Below are positions 52,219-61,249 of a DNA stretch of 64,000 bases, one piece after another; within the stretch, counting starts at the first letter, position 1; each line of letters starts with the position of its first letter. The stretch lies in assembly GCA_964570565.1 (NCBI GenBank), contig CAZMYT010000001.1, positions 1-64,000 on the forward strand, written 5' to 3'. The translations under genes and the position numbers were made by a program. The stretch is from W0P28-013 sp964570565 (GTDB lineage: Bacteria > Bacteroidota > Bacteroidia > Bacteroidales > Paludibacteraceae). The notes below the pieces were generated by a model, which was given only the letters and a program-made list of their open reading frames with translations, made no database searches and was not told the origin of the DNA.

Positions 52219-52650
52219 ATGTTACAACCTAAAAAGACAAAATACAGAAGACAGCAAGATGGCCATCCAAAAGGCATCGCTCAACGAGGAAATCAGCTGG
52301 CGTTCGGTTCTTTTGGTATCAAATCGTTAGGAACGATATGGATTACAGGTCGTCAGATTGAAGCAGCTCGTGTGGCAGTAACTCGTTACATGCAACGTCA
52401 AGGTCAAATCTGGATCCGCATTTTCCCTGACAAACCAATTACAAGAAAACCTGCTGACGTACGTATGGGTAAGGGTAAAGGTGCTCCAGAAGGTTTCGTG
52501 GCACCAGTTAGCCCTGGCCGTATGCTTATTGAAGTAGAAGGTGTACCTTTTGAAGTTGCAAAAGAAGCTTTACGCCTTGCAGCTCAAAAATTACCAATCG
52601 CTACTAAGTTCGTCGTAAGACGTGATTATGACCCAACTCAAAACGTTTAA
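52219..52650 (+). CDS. rplP: 50S ribosomal protein L16
   Basis: A 143-residue L16, starting MLQPKKTKYRRQQDGHPKG. The Arg hydroxylation site of RoxA enzymes would lie near its conserved C-terminal half. Confidence 0.98.
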   Translation: MLQPKKTKYRRQQDGHPKGIAQRGNQLAFGSFGIKSLGTIWITGRQIEAARVAVTRYMQRQGQIWIRIFPDKPITRKPADVRMGKGKGAPEGFVAPVSPGRMLIEVEGVPFEVAKEALRLAAQKLPIATKFVVRRDYDPTQNV

Positions 52651-52655
52651 GGATT

Positions 52656-52853
52656 ATGAAAACAAGAGAAATAAAAGAATTAACAACAAATGAAATTCGG
52701 GAACGTTTAGACGCAGAAAAAGAACACTTATCTCGTCTTACCCTGAATCACGCCATTTCTCCAATTGACAATCCAGCTCAAATAAGAGAATCTCGTAAAA
52801 CCATTGCGCGTTTTGCGACAGAATTGCGTCAACGTGAACTTCAACAACAATAA
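52656..52853 (+). CDS. rpmC: 50S ribosomal protein L29
   Basis: A 65-residue L29 (MKTREIKELTTNEIRERLDAEK) at the tunnel exit. The stop overlaps a downstream ATG (TAATG). Confidence 0.98.
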   Translation: MKTREIKELTTNEIRERLDAEKEHLSRLTLNHAISPIDNPAQIRESRKTIARFATELRQRELQQQ

Positions 52854-52864
52854 TGATTATCCAA

Positions 52865-53122
52865 ATGGAAACAAGAAATTTAAGAAAAGAAAGAATCGGT
52901 GTTGTTTTCAGCAATAAAATGGATAAGTCCATTACCGTTGCAGTGAAATGGAAAGAGAAACACCCTATCTATGGTAAATTCGTTAACAAAACGAAGAAAT
53001 ACCATGCGCATGACGAAAAAAATGAATGCAATATCGGTGATACCGTACGCATCATGGAAACTCGTCCGTTGAGTAAAACCAAAAGATGGAGATTAGTAGA
53101 AATTATCGAAAGAGCTAAGTAA
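52865..53122 (+). CDS. rpsQ: 30S ribosomal protein S17
   Basis: An 85-residue S17 (METRNLRKERIGVVFSNKMD). An ATG 12 bases earlier (52853) overlaps the L29 stop and could add four residues, but the family normally begins at METRN. Confidence 0.97.
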   Translation: METRNLRKERIGVVFSNKMDKSITVAVKWKEKHPIYGKFVNKTKKYHAHDEKNECNIGDTVRIMETRPLSKTKRWRLVEIIERAK

Positions 53123-53124
53123 TT

Positions 53125-53490
53125 ATGATACAACAAGAATCCAGACTTAGAGTAGCCGATAACAGCGGAGCAAAAGAAGTTTTGTGTATCCGTGTATTAG
53201 GTGGAACAGGAAAACGTTACGCTTCTATTGGTGACGTAATCGTAGTAGCTGTTAAGAGTGCCATCCCATCGGGTGATGTAAAAAAAGGTAGCGTATCTAA
53301 AGCAGTAGTAGTACGTACGAAAAAAGAAGTAGGTCGTCCCGACGGTTCTTATATTCGTTTCGACGACAACGCTTGTGTGCTATTGAATAACGGTGGTGAA
53401 ATGCGCGGCAGCCGTATTTTTGGGCCTGTAGCTCGTGAATTACGTGCTACCAATATGAAAATTATTTCACTTGCACCAGAAGTGCTTTAA
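53125..53490 (+). CDS. rplN: 50S ribosomal protein L14
   Basis: A 121-residue L14 (MIQQESRLRVADNSGAKE), with the conserved IGDVIVVAVKSA segment. Confidence 0.99.
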   Translation: MIQQESRLRVADNSGAKEVLCIRVLGGTGKRYASIGDVIVVAVKSAIPSGDVKKGSVSKAVVVRTKKEVGRPDGSYIRFDDNACVLLNNGGEMRGSRIFGPVARELRATNMKIISLAPEVL

Positions 53491-53512
53491 CAAATTGTAA
53501 AACAGTAAAATA

Positions 53513-53833
53513 ATGAGTAAGTTACACATAAAAAAAGGCGACACCGTTTACGTAAATGCAGGTGAAGACAAAGGCAAAACCGGTCGTGTATTGGAAGTGC
53601 TAGTTGACAAAAACCGTGCAATTGTTGAGGGTGTGAATATGGTATCAAAAAGTACCAAGCCTAACGCTAAAAATCCACAAGGTGGTATTGTAAAACAAGA
53701 ATCTGCTTTGCATATTTCGAACTTAAATGTAGTGGATCCTAAAATAGGAAAACCAACTCGCATTGGCCGTCGCGAAAATGCTGAAGGCAAATTAGTTCGT
53801 TATTCAAAAAAATCAGGGGAGGAAATTAAATAA
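53513..53833 (+). CDS. rplX: 50S ribosomal protein L24
   Basis: A 106-residue L24 with KOW motif (KKGDTVYVNAGEDKGKTGRVLEV). Its stop overlaps the L5 start (TAATG). Confidence 0.98.
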   Translation: MSKLHIKKGDTVYVNAGEDKGKTGRVLEVLVDKNRAIVEGVNMVSKSTKPNAKNPQGGIVKQESALHISNLNVVDPKIGKPTRIGRRENAEGKLVRYSKKSGEEIK

Positions 53834-54378
53834 TGACAACAGATAGCTTAAAACAAGATTATTTGGAACGCATTGTTCCTGCTTTGACTAAGGAATTTGG
53901 TTACAAATCCGTTATGGAAGTGCCTCGCCTTGAAAAAATTGTATTGAATCAAGGTTTAGGAATTGCCGTTGCCGATAAAAAAATTATCGATACTGCAATC
54001 GTAGAAATGACTACTATTACTGGTCAAAAAGCTGTGCCAACGATTTCTAAAAAAGACATCGCTAACTTCAAATTACGTAAAAAAATGCCTATTGGCGTTC
54101 GCGTAACATTGAGAGATAAAAAAATGTATGAATTTTTGGAACGTTTGGTAAGAGTGGCTTTACCTCGTATTCGTGACTTCAAAGGTATTGACTCGAAACT
54201 TGATGGACGTGGTAATTACACGTTGGGTATTACCGAACAAATTATTTTCCCTGAAATCAATATCGATGGGATTTCAAAATTGTTAGGTATGAACATCACC
54301 TTTGTAACAACTGCTAAAACTGACGAAGAAGGTTTTGCTTTGTTAAAAGAATTCGGATTACCATTTAAGAAAAACTAA
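53833..54378 (+). CDS. rplE: 50S ribosomal protein L5
   Basis: A 181-residue L5 that contacts 5S rRNA. The LNQGLGIAVADKK region and the C-terminal half are conserved. Confidence 0.99.
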   Translation: MTTDSLKQDYLERIVPALTKEFGYKSVMEVPRLEKIVLNQGLGIAVADKKIIDTAIVEMTTITGQKAVPTISKKDIANFKLRKKMPIGVRVTLRDKKMYEFLERLVRVALPRIRDFKGIDSKLDGRGNYTLGITEQIIFPEINIDGISKLLGMNITFVTTAKTDEEGFALLKEFGLPFKKN

Positions 54379-54393
54379 TAAAGAGATACAAAA

Positions 54394-54663
54394 ATGGCAA
54401 AAGAATCAATGAAAGCTCGCGAGGTAAAACGCGCTAAAATGGTGGCTAAATATGCTGAAAAACGTAAAACGTTATTGGCTGCTGGCGACTATGAATCACT
54501 TCAGCTTTTACCTAAAAATGCTTCGTATGTACGTTTACACAACCGTTGTAAAATCACCGGTCGTCCAAAAGGTTACATGCGTCAATTTGGAATTTCGCGT
54601 ATTCAGTTCCGCGAAATGGCTTCAGCCGGCTTGATACCAGGTGTAAAGAAAGCTAGTTGGTAG
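54394..54663 (+). CDS. rpsN: 30S ribosomal protein S14 (zinc-free type)
   Basis: An 89-residue S14 of the long, zinc-independent type: NRCKITGRPKGYMRQFGISRIQFREMA has a single cysteine and no CxxC pairs. Between this gene and rpsH is a 117-bp gap with two hairpins. Confidence 0.98.
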   Translation: MAKESMKAREVKRAKMVAKYAEKRKTLLAAGDYESLQLLPKNASYVRLHNRCKITGRPKGYMRQFGISRIQFREMASAGLIPGVKKASW

Positions 54664-54676
54664 TATTTATAACGAT

Positions 54677-54707
54677 GAATTACTCTTTTTTTATGAAGGA
54701 GTAATTC
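54677..54707 (+). other. Hairpin 1 in the rpsN-rpsH gap
   Basis: Stem GAATTACTC (54677-54685) / GAGTAATTC (54699-54707), with further T-G and T-A pairs inside. Possible regulatory or processing site; no T-run follows. Confidence 0.55.
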
Positions 54708-54742
54708 GCCGTTTCAATATCAGATAGAGATATTAACTAAAT

Positions 54743-54766
54743 ATTGTCCCGATTGTCGGGATCAAT
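54743..54766 (+). other. Hairpin 2 in the rpsN-rpsH gap
   Basis: Stem TCCCGA / TCGGGA with loop TTG (54747-54761), extended by ATTG / CAAT across a bulge. It is followed by an AT-rich stretch, so it may act as a weak terminator or attenuator before rpsH. Confidence 0.55.
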
Positions 54767-54780
54767 TTAAATTTAATTTT

Positions 54781-55176
54781 ATGACAGATCCAATTGCAGA
54801 TTATTTAACTAGATTGCGAAACGCCATTCAAGCTAATCATAGAGTGGTGGAAGTTCCTGCATCTAATTTGAAAAAAGAAATTACAAAAGTTCTTTTTGAA
54901 AAAGGCTACATCTTAAACTACAAGTTTGTAGAAGAAGGCCCTCAAGGTTCAATTAAAATTGCCTTGAAGTATGATCCGATTAACAAAGTTAATGCGGTGA
55001 AAAAATTGATTAGAGTATCGACTCCTGGTTTACGTAAATATGTTGGCTACAAAGATATGCCACGCGTATTGAATGGTTTAGGTATTGCTATTCTTTCTAC
55101 ATCGAAAGGTGTAATGACCGACAAAGAAGCTCGCGAACAAAAGATTGGCGGCGAAGTTTTATGTTACATCTATTAA
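54781..55176 (+). CDS. rpsH: 30S ribosomal protein S8
   Basis: A 131-residue S8 (MTDPIADYLTRLRNAIQANH). It ends with the conserved TDKEAREQKIGGEVLCYIY. In E. coli S8 represses its own operon, so the hairpins upstream are of interest. Confidence 0.99.
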   Translation: MTDPIADYLTRLRNAIQANHRVVEVPASNLKKEITKVLFEKGYILNYKFVEEGPQGSIKIALKYDPINKVNAVKKLIRVSTPGLRKYVGYKDMPRVLNGLGIAILSTSKGVMTDKEAREQKIGGEVLCYIY

Positions 55177-55192
55177 TGAAGGAGGAATAATA

Positions 55193-55744
55193 ATGTCAAG
55201 AATAGGAAAATTACCAATCGAATTACCTGCTGGTGTTACTATTACCGTAAATAACGGTGAAGTGACAGTAAAAGGTCCTAAAGGTGAGTTAAAACAAGTG
55301 GTTAATCCAGCTATCACTGTTGCAGTGGAAGATGGCGTATGCCATGTAACTCGTCCTGATGATGAAAAAGAAAATCGTGCTATGCACGGTTTGTATCGTT
55401 CTTTGATTCACAACATGGTTGTAGGAGTTTCAGAAGGTTACAAAAAAACATTAGAACTGGTAGGTGTGGGTTACCGCGCTTCAAACAATGGACAAGTGTT
55501 AGAACTTGCTCTTGGTTATACACACAACATCTTCTTAGGCTTGCCTGATGAAGTTCAAGTTCAAACCGTTTCTGAACGTAACCAAAACCCTTTAATTGTA
55601 TTCGAAAGTGCTGATAAACAATTAATCGGACAAGTTTGCGCTAAGATTCGTTCATTCCGCAAACCAGAACCTTACAAAGGAAAAGGTGTTAAATTCAAAG
55701 GCGAAGTTATTCGTAGAAAAGCTGGTAAAACAGCAGGTAAATAA
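55193..55744 (+). CDS. rplF: 50S ribosomal protein L6
   Basis: A 183-residue L6 starting MSRIGKLPIELPAGV. The in-frame ATG at 55145 lies inside S8 and is rejected because AAGGAGG (55179-55185) sits just before the ATG at 55193, an unusually strong Shine-Dalgarno. The C-terminal KPEPYKGKGVKFKGE motif is intact. Confidence 0.98.
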   Translation: MSRIGKLPIELPAGVTITVNNGEVTVKGPKGELKQVVNPAITVAVEDGVCHVTRPDDEKENRAMHGLYRSLIHNMVVGVSEGYKKTLELVGVGYRASNNGQVLELALGYTHNIFLGLPDEVQVQTVSERNQNPLIVFESADKQLIGQVCAKIRSFRKPEPYKGKGVKFKGEVIRRKAGKTAGK

Positions 55745-55765
55745 TTTACGTAAACTAGTAAGATT

Positions 55766-56110
55766 ATGACTGGAAAATTAGAAAGAAGATTAAAGATAAA
55801 AGCACACATTCGTCACAGAGTGAGTGGTACTGCAGAATTACCTCGTTTAACGGTATTCCGTAGCAACGCGCAAATTTATGCACAAGTCATTGACGATGTT
55901 GCAGGCAAAACCTTGGCTTCGGCTTCTTCATTGGGCATTAAAGATAAAATGACCAAAAAAGAACAAGCTGCCAAAGTTGGAGAACTTGTTGCTAAAAAAG
56001 CACAAGAAAGTGGTGTAACCACAGTGATTTTTGACCGTAATGGTTATTTGTATCACGGTAGAGTGAAAGAATTGGCAGATGCTGCTCGTAAAGGTGGACT
56101 TAAATTTTAA
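55766..56110 (+). CDS. rplR: 50S ribosomal protein L18
   Basis: A 114-residue L18 that binds 5S rRNA (RLTVFRSNAQIYAQVIDD ... FDRNGYLYHGRVKELADAAR). Confidence 0.98.
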   Translation: MTGKLERRLKIKAHIRHRVSGTAELPRLTVFRSNAQIYAQVIDDVAGKTLASASSLGIKDKMTKKEQAAKVGELVAKKAQESGVTTVIFDRNGYLYHGRVKELADAARKGGLKF

Positions 56111-56119
56111 TAAACAACT

Positions 56120-56638
56120 ATGTCAGAAAATAATAACAGAGTAAAAACAACAAACGATATCGAATTAAAAGATCGTTTGGTAGCCATTAATCGTGTTACA
56201 AAAGTTACAAAAGGAGGACGTGCATTTAGCTTCTCTGCTATCGTAGTGGTAGGTAATGAAAATGGCATCGTTGGTTGGGGACTTGGTAAAGCTGGTGAAG
56301 TAACTGCTGCTATCGCTAAAGGCGTTGAAGCTGCAAAGAAAAACTTGATTCGTGTCCCAGTTCACAAAGGAACAATTCCTCACGAACAAATCGCTCGCTT
56401 TGGCGGTGCTGAAGTTTTTCTTCACCCTGCATCTCAAGGTACCGGTGTTAAAGCTGGTGGTGCTATGCGTGCTGTTCTTGAAAGCGTGGGTGTAACAGAC
56501 GTTTTGGCTAAGTCAAAAGGTTCTTCTAACCCTCACAACTTGGTAAAAGCAACATTTTCCGCTTTAGGCGAATTGCGTGATGCTTATACAGTAGCACAGA
56601 ACAGAGGTGTTTCTATGGAAAAAGTGTTTAAAGGTTAA
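56120..56638 (+). CDS. rpsE: 30S ribosomal protein S5
   Basis: A 172-residue S5; the double-stranded RNA-binding region shows VAINRVTKVTKGGRAFSFSA and GLGKAGEVTAAIAKGVEAAKK. Typical length. Confidence 0.99.
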   Translation: MSENNNRVKTTNDIELKDRLVAINRVTKVTKGGRAFSFSAIVVVGNENGIVGWGLGKAGEVTAAIAKGVEAAKKNLIRVPVHKGTIPHEQIARFGGAEVFLHPASQGTGVKAGGAMRAVLESVGVTDVLAKSKGSSNPHNLVKATFSALGELRDAYTVAQNRGVSMEKVFKG

Positions 56639-56650
56639 AACTAGATAATT

Positions 56651-56827
56651 ATGGCAACAATAAAAATTCAACAAGTAAAAAGCAGAATCAAATGTCCTAA
56701 AGTTCAAAAATTGACTTTAGATGCACTTGGACTAAAAAAGATGAATGCCGTAGTTGAGCACGAAGCTACACCTTCTATTTTAGGAATGGTGGAAAAAGTG
56801 AAACACTTGGTAAAAATAGTAGACTAA
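56651..56827 (+). CDS. rpmD: 50S ribosomal protein L30
   Basis: A 58-residue L30 (MATIKIQQVKSRIKCPKVQ ... MVEKVKHLVKIVD), found by reading the frame between S5 and L15. It starts 12 bp after the S5 stop. Residue order and location match the universal rpsE-rpmD-rplO arrangement. Confidence 0.97.
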   Translation: MATIKIQQVKSRIKCPKVQKLTLDALGLKKMNAVVEHEATPSILGMVEKVKHLVKIVD

Positions 56828-56860
56828 TAACATTGGTAAAATCTTTAAACAAAAAAAGAT

Positions 56861-57307
56861 ATGAATTTAAGTAACATTACACCCGCAATGGGTTCTGTAA
56901 AAACCAATAAACGTTTAGGTCGTGGTACTGGTTCTGGTAAAGGCGGTACTTCTACACGTGGTCACAAGGGCGCAAAATCGCGTTCAGGTTACTCACGTAA
57001 AATTGGTTTCGAAGGCGGTCAGATGCCTTTGCAACGCCGTTTGCCTAAGTTTGGTTTTAACAATATTAATCGTGTAGAGTACAAAGCTATTAATTTGGAT
57101 ACCCTTCAAACATTAGCTGAAGCTACCAAAGCAACTAAAATCGATTTAGCGGCTTTAATCCAAGCTGGCTTTATTACAAAAAGTCAATTAGTTAAAGTTT
57201 TAGCTAAAGGTTCATTGACTGCTAAACTAGAAGTAGAAGCACACGCATTTTCTAAAGCTGCTGAAGACGCTATCGTTGCAGCTGGTGGAAATGTAGTAAA
57301 ATTGTAA
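56861..57307 (+). CDS. rplO: 50S ribosomal protein L15
   Basis: A 148-residue L15 (RLGRGTGSGKGGTSTRGHKGAKSRSG) with a Gly/Lys-rich N-terminal arm. Confidence 0.98.
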   Translation: MNLSNITPAMGSVKTNKRLGRGTGSGKGGTSTRGHKGAKSRSGYSRKIGFEGGQMPLQRRLPKFGFNNINRVEYKAINLDTLQTLAEATKATKIDLAALIQAGFITKSQLVKVLAKGSLTAKLEVEAHAFSKAAEDAIVAAGGNVVKL

Positions 57308-57311
57308 TACA

Positions 57312-58649
57312 ATGAAATTACTAGAGACTTTAAAAAATATTTGGAAGATTGAGGATTTACGCTCAAAAATCTTAACGACAATTTTATTTATTTTAATTTA
57401 TCGTTTTGGTTCGTTTATCGTTCTTCCAGGTATTGATCCGAGTGCACTTACCGCTTTGAAATCACAAACAAGCGGTGGGTTGCTTTCGTTGTTAGATATG
57501 TTCTCTGGAGGTGCGTTCTCTAACGCTTCAATTTTTGCGTTAGGAATTATGCCTTACATCTCAGCCTCTATTGTTATTCAATTGCTAACTATAGCAGTTC
57601 CTTATTTCCAAAAGATGCAACGAGATGGAGAAAGTGGACGTCGCAAAATGAATCAATTAACTCGTTATCTAACAGTTGCGATTCTTTTGTTACAAGGTCC
57701 TTCATATTTAATAAACCTAAGCGTTCAGTTGGGACAAGCAGGTGCTGCACTACCTTCGGGTTTGTGGTTTAGCATCTCTTCAACAGTAATTCTGTGTGCA
57801 GGCTCTATGTTTGTGATGTGGCTTGGTGAGCGTATGACTGATAAAGGTATCGGTAATGGTATCTCTATGATCATTATGATTGGTATCATCGCTCGTTTCC
57901 CTGCTGCTATTATTCAAGAGTTCATCTCTCGTTCTGGCGACGCTGGCGGTGGTTTAATTATGTTCCTTGGTGAAATAGTTGTATTGCTATTGGTTATAGC
58001 TGCTAGTATTTTATTGGTACAAGGTACTCGTAAAGTGCCTGTGCAATATGCAAAACGCGTAGTTGGTAACAAACAATACGGCGGTGTACGTCAGTATATT
58101 CCATTGAAAGTAAATGCTGCAGGTGTAATGCCTATCATTTTCGCTCAAGCCATTATGATGGTGCCAATTATGCTCGCTGGATTTAATGCGGAAGGTGTTA
58201 GTAACTTTATGCGAGTTTTCATGGATAATACCAGTTTTTGGTATAATTTTGTATTCGCAATTATGATCGTTGCTTTTACCTATTTTTATACCGCCATTAC
58301 TATCAATCCAACGCAAATGGCAGAGGAAATGAAACGTAATAACGGATTTATTCCAGGTGTAAAACCAGGTAAAAAAACTGCCGAATATATTGACATGATT
58401 ATGTCACGTATTACTTTGCCAGGATCATTCTTTTTGGCATTGGTAGCTATTATGCCTTCTTTTGCAAGCATATTTGGTATAACTGGTAGTTTTGCACAAT
58501 TTTATGGTGGTACATCACTGTTGATTTTAGTAGGTGTAGTGCTTGATACTTTACAACAAGTAGAAAGCCACTTATTGATGAGACATTATGATGGCTTATT
58601 AAAATCAGGTCGTATTAAAGGTCGCACAGGCTCTATTGCTGCGTATTGA
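57312..58649 (+). CDS. secY: Preprotein translocase subunit SecY
   Basis: A 445-residue channel protein with ten transmembrane helices; the plug region and ELxQ-like TM segments are in place (FILIYRFGSFIVLPGIDPS, LGIMPYISASIVIQLL). It exports the signal-peptide proteins seen in this window. It is followed directly by map; the adk gene found between them in some other bacteria is absent. Confidence 0.99.
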   Translation: MKLLETLKNIWKIEDLRSKILTTILFILIYRFGSFIVLPGIDPSALTALKSQTSGGLLSLLDMFSGGAFSNASIFALGIMPYISASIVIQLLTIAVPYFQKMQRDGESGRRKMNQLTRYLTVAILLLQGPSYLINLSVQLGQAGAALPSGLWFSISSTVILCAGSMFVMWLGERMTDKGIGNGISMIIMIGIIARFPAAIIQEFISRSGDAGGGLIMFLGEIVVLLLVIAASILLVQGTRKVPVQYAKRVVGNKQYGGVRQYIPLKVNAAGVMPIIFAQAIMMVPIMLAGFNAEGVSNFMRVFMDNTSFWYNFVFAIMIVAFTYFYTAITINPTQMAEEMKRNNGFIPGVKPGKKTAEYIDMIMSRITLPGSFFLALVAIMPSFASIFGITGSFAQFYGGTSLLILVGVVLDTLQQVESHLLMRHYDGLLKSGRIKGRTGSIAAY

Positions 58650-58653
58650 TAAA

Positions 58654-59436
58654 ATGATCTATTTAAAGACAGCAGAGGAAATTGAGTTGTTGCGAGAAAG
58701 CAACCTTTTGGTTAGTAAGACTTTGGCAGAGCTAGCAAAACTAGTGAAGCCTGGCGTAACAACAGCTCAGCTGGATAAAATTGCAGAAGAATTTATTCGA
58801 GATAACGGAGCAACACCTGCGTTCAAAGGATATGGAGGTTTTCCAGCTTCAATTTGTACGTCGGTAAATGATCAAGTGGTACACGGTATCCCATCGGACA
58901 AAGTAATTTTGAAAGATGGTGATATTGTTTCCGTTGATTGTGGAACTTTTAAGAACGGTTTTGTTGGCGATTCTGCTTATACGTTTTGCGTAGGAGAAGT
59001 GAGCGCCGAGATAAAAAATCTCTTAGAAACCACTAAAAATTCCTTGTTCAAAGGTATAGAACAAGCTATCGAAGGTAATCGTATCGGAGATATAGGGTAT
59101 GCAGTTCAAAATCACTGCGAAGCTCAAGGATACGGCGTGGTACGTGAAATGGTGGGTCATGGTGTGGGTCGTAAGATGCACGAATCTCCAGAGGTTCCTA
59201 ACTATGGTCGCCGTGGATCAGGTCCATTATTAAAAACAGGCATGACTATTTGCATTGAACCTATGATTAATTTAGGTCGTAAAGAGTTACGCTTCGAACG
59301 TGATGGTTGGACCACTCGCACTATCGATGGAAAATGTTCTGCACATTTTGAACATGCAGTAGCAATTAAAAAAGGGAAAGCAGATATCCTTTCCGATTTT
59401 GGAATTATAGAAAACGTATTAAGTAATCTGAATTAA
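58654..59436 (+). CDS. map: Type I methionine aminopeptidase
   Basis: A 260-residue metal enzyme that removes the initiator methionine. Metal residues are in VSVDCGTFKNGFVGDSAYTF (Asp), MVGHGVGRKMHESPEVPN (His) and CIEPMINLG (Glu). The start is ATG 58654 (MIYLKTAEEIEL), just past the secY stop; an upstream frame at 58636 overlaps secY. Confidence 0.97.
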   Translation: MIYLKTAEEIELLRESNLLVSKTLAELAKLVKPGVTTAQLDKIAEEFIRDNGATPAFKGYGGFPASICTSVNDQVVHGIPSDKVILKDGDIVSVDCGTFKNGFVGDSAYTFCVGEVSAEIKNLLETTKNSLFKGIEQAIEGNRIGDIGYAVQNHCEAQGYGVVREMVGHGVGRKMHESPEVPNYGRRGSGPLLKTGMTICIEPMINLGRKELRFERDGWTTRTIDGKCSAHFEHAVAIKKGKADILSDFGIIENVLSNLN

Positions 59437-59440
59437 ATTT

Positions 59441-59659
59441 ATGGCAAAACAGTCAGCAATAGAACAAGACGGTACGATAGTGGAAGCATTGTCGAACGCT
59501 ATGTTCCGCGTTGAATTGGAAAATGGGCATGAAATTACGGCTCATATCTCTGGCAAAATGCGTATGCATTACATTCGTATTCTTCCTGGTGATAGAGTAA
59601 AAGTTGAAATGTCGCCTTACGACTTAACAAAGGGTCGTATATCGTTTCGATATAAATAA
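59441..59659 (+). CDS. infA: Translation initiation factor IF-1
   Basis: A 72-residue OB-fold factor (MAKQSAIEQDGTIVEALSNAMFRVELENGH), starting 4 bp after map. Confidence 0.98.
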   Translation: MAKQSAIEQDGTIVEALSNAMFRVELENGHEITAHISGKMRMHYIRILPGDRVKVEMSPYDLTKGRISFRYK

Positions 59660-59681
59660 ATTTTCATAAAAATTATATCAC

Positions 59682-59798
59682 ATGAAAGTAAGAGCATCTA
59701 TTAAAAAGCGCAATGACGATTGCAAAATCGTTCGTAGAAAAGGACGCTTGTATGTTATTAACAAAAAAAATCCTAAGATGAAACAACGTCAAGGGTAA
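59682..59798 (+). CDS. rpmJ: 50S ribosomal protein L36 (zinc-free form)
   Basis: A 38-residue L36 (MKVRASIKKRNDDCKIVRRK ...). Of the four classic zinc ligands (C11, C14, C27, H33) only C14 remains; positions 11, 27 and 33 are N, N and M. It is therefore a zinc-independent form. Located between infA and rpsM as usual; found by reading the frame. Confidence 0.97.
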   Translation: MKVRASIKKRNDDCKIVRRKGRLYVINKKNPKMKQRQG

Positions 59799-59814
59799 TT
59801 TTAAAAAACAGTTT

Positions 59815-60195
59815 ATGGCTATAAGAATTGTAGGAGTAGATTTACCCCAAAACAAACGTGGGGAAGTTGGATTGACTTATATCTACGGAATAGGTCGCAG
59901 TAGTGCACGCAAGATTTTAGCAGAGGCTGGTGTTGATCTCAACACTAAAGTTCAAGATTGGACTGATGACCAGGCTGCAAAAATCCGCGAAATCATTGGC
60001 GCGGGCTTCAAAGTTGAAGGTGAACTTCGCTCTGAAGTACAATTGAACATCAAGCGATTGATGGACATTGGTTGTTACAGAGGTGTACGTCACCGTTTAG
60101 GCTTGCCACTTCGTGGTCAAAGTACTAAAAACAATGCACGTACACGTAAAGGTAAAAAGAAAACAGTTGCTAACAAGAAAAAGGCAACTAAGTAA
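59815..60195 (+). CDS. rpsM: 30S ribosomal protein S13
   Basis: A 126-residue S13 (MAIRIVGVDLPQNKRGEVGLTYIYGIG) with a basic C-terminal tail (RTRKGKKKTVANKKKATK). Confidence 0.99.
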   Translation: MAIRIVGVDLPQNKRGEVGLTYIYGIGRSSARKILAEAGVDLNTKVQDWTDDQAAKIREIIGAGFKVEGELRSEVQLNIKRLMDIGCYRGVRHRLGLPLRGQSTKNNARTRKGKKKTVANKKKATK

Positions 60196-60222
60196 TTAAC
60201 TGCTTAAAAATTAGAAGTTGAT

Positions 60223-60612
60223 ATGGCAAAGAAAACAGTAACAACCAAGAAAAGGGTAGTTAAAGTAGATGGTGTCGGACAATTACACGTTCACTCATCA
60301 TTTAATAATATCATTGTAACCCTTGCAAATGGCGAAGGTCAAGTAATCTCTTGGTCATCAGCCGGTAAAATGGGTTTCCGTGGCTCTAAAAAGAACACGC
60401 CGTATGCTGCTCAGATGGCAGCTCAAGATTGTGCCAAAGTTGCATTTGATCTTGGTTTGAGAAAAGTAAAAGCGTATGTAAAAGGACCAGGTAACGGTCG
60501 CGAATCTGCTATCAGAACTGTACACGGTGCAGGTATCGAAGTAACAGAAATTATCGACGTTACGCCACTTCCACACAATGGATGTCGTCCCGCAAAACGC
60601 AGAAGAGTATAA
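60223..60612 (+). CDS. rpsK: 30S ribosomal protein S11
   Basis: A 129-residue S11 (QLHVHSSFNNIIVTLANGEG ... VTPLPHNGCRPAKRRRV). Confidence 0.99.
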   Translation: MAKKTVTTKKRVVKVDGVGQLHVHSSFNNIIVTLANGEGQVISWSSAGKMGFRGSKKNTPYAAQMAAQDCAKVAFDLGLRKVKAYVKGPGNGRESAIRTVHGAGIEVTEIIDVTPLPHNGCRPAKRRRV

Positions 60613-60634
60613 CAGTTTAAAACATTAAAGAAAA

Positions 60635-61240
60635 ATGGCAAGATATACTGGACCAAAATCAAAAATTGCTCGCAAATTTGGTGAACCAATTTTCGGACCT
60701 GATAAAGCTCAAGCCCGTAGAAATTATCCTCCTGGACAACACGGTAATACTCGTAAACGTAAAACGTCTGAGTATGGTGTTCAGTTGAAAGAAAAACAAA
60801 AAGCTAAATACACCTATGGCGTATTAGAAAAACAATTCCGCAACTTGTTTGAAAAAGCTCAAGCACACTCTGGTATTACAGGTGAAATTTTGTTGAAATT
60901 GTTAGAATGTCGTCTCGATAACGTTGTTTATCGTTTAGGTATCGCAAAAACACGTTCTGCTGCTCGTCAGTTGGTATCACACAAACACATCACGGTAGAT
61001 GGAGAAGTGGTAAATATACCTTCTTATTCAGTAAAACAAGGACAAGTGATTGCTGTTCGTGAAAAAGATAAATCAATGTCTGTTATCGTTGATTCTTTGA
61101 ATGGCTTTAATCACAGCAAATATCCTTGGTTAGAATGGGATAATACAGCTATGGCTGGTAAGTTCTTACACACGCCAGAACGTGCAGATATTCCTGAAAA
61201 CATTAAGGAACAATTAATCGTTGAATTGTACTCTAAATAA
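60635..61240 (+). CDS. rpsD: 30S ribosomal protein S4
   Basis: A 201-residue S4 (MARYTGPKSKIARKFGEPIFG) with an S4 RNA-binding domain (LDNVVYRLGIAKTRSAARQLVSHKHITVDG). Confidence 0.99.
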   Translation: MARYTGPKSKIARKFGEPIFGPDKAQARRNYPPGQHGNTRKRKTSEYGVQLKEKQKAKYTYGVLEKQFRNLFEKAQAHSGITGEILLKLLECRLDNVVYRLGIAKTRSAARQLVSHKHITVDGEVVNIPSYSVKQGQVIAVREKDKSMSVIVDSLNGFNHSKYPWLEWDNTAMAGKFLHTPERADIPENIKEQLIVELYSK

Positions 61241-61249
61241 TTGTAGAAT

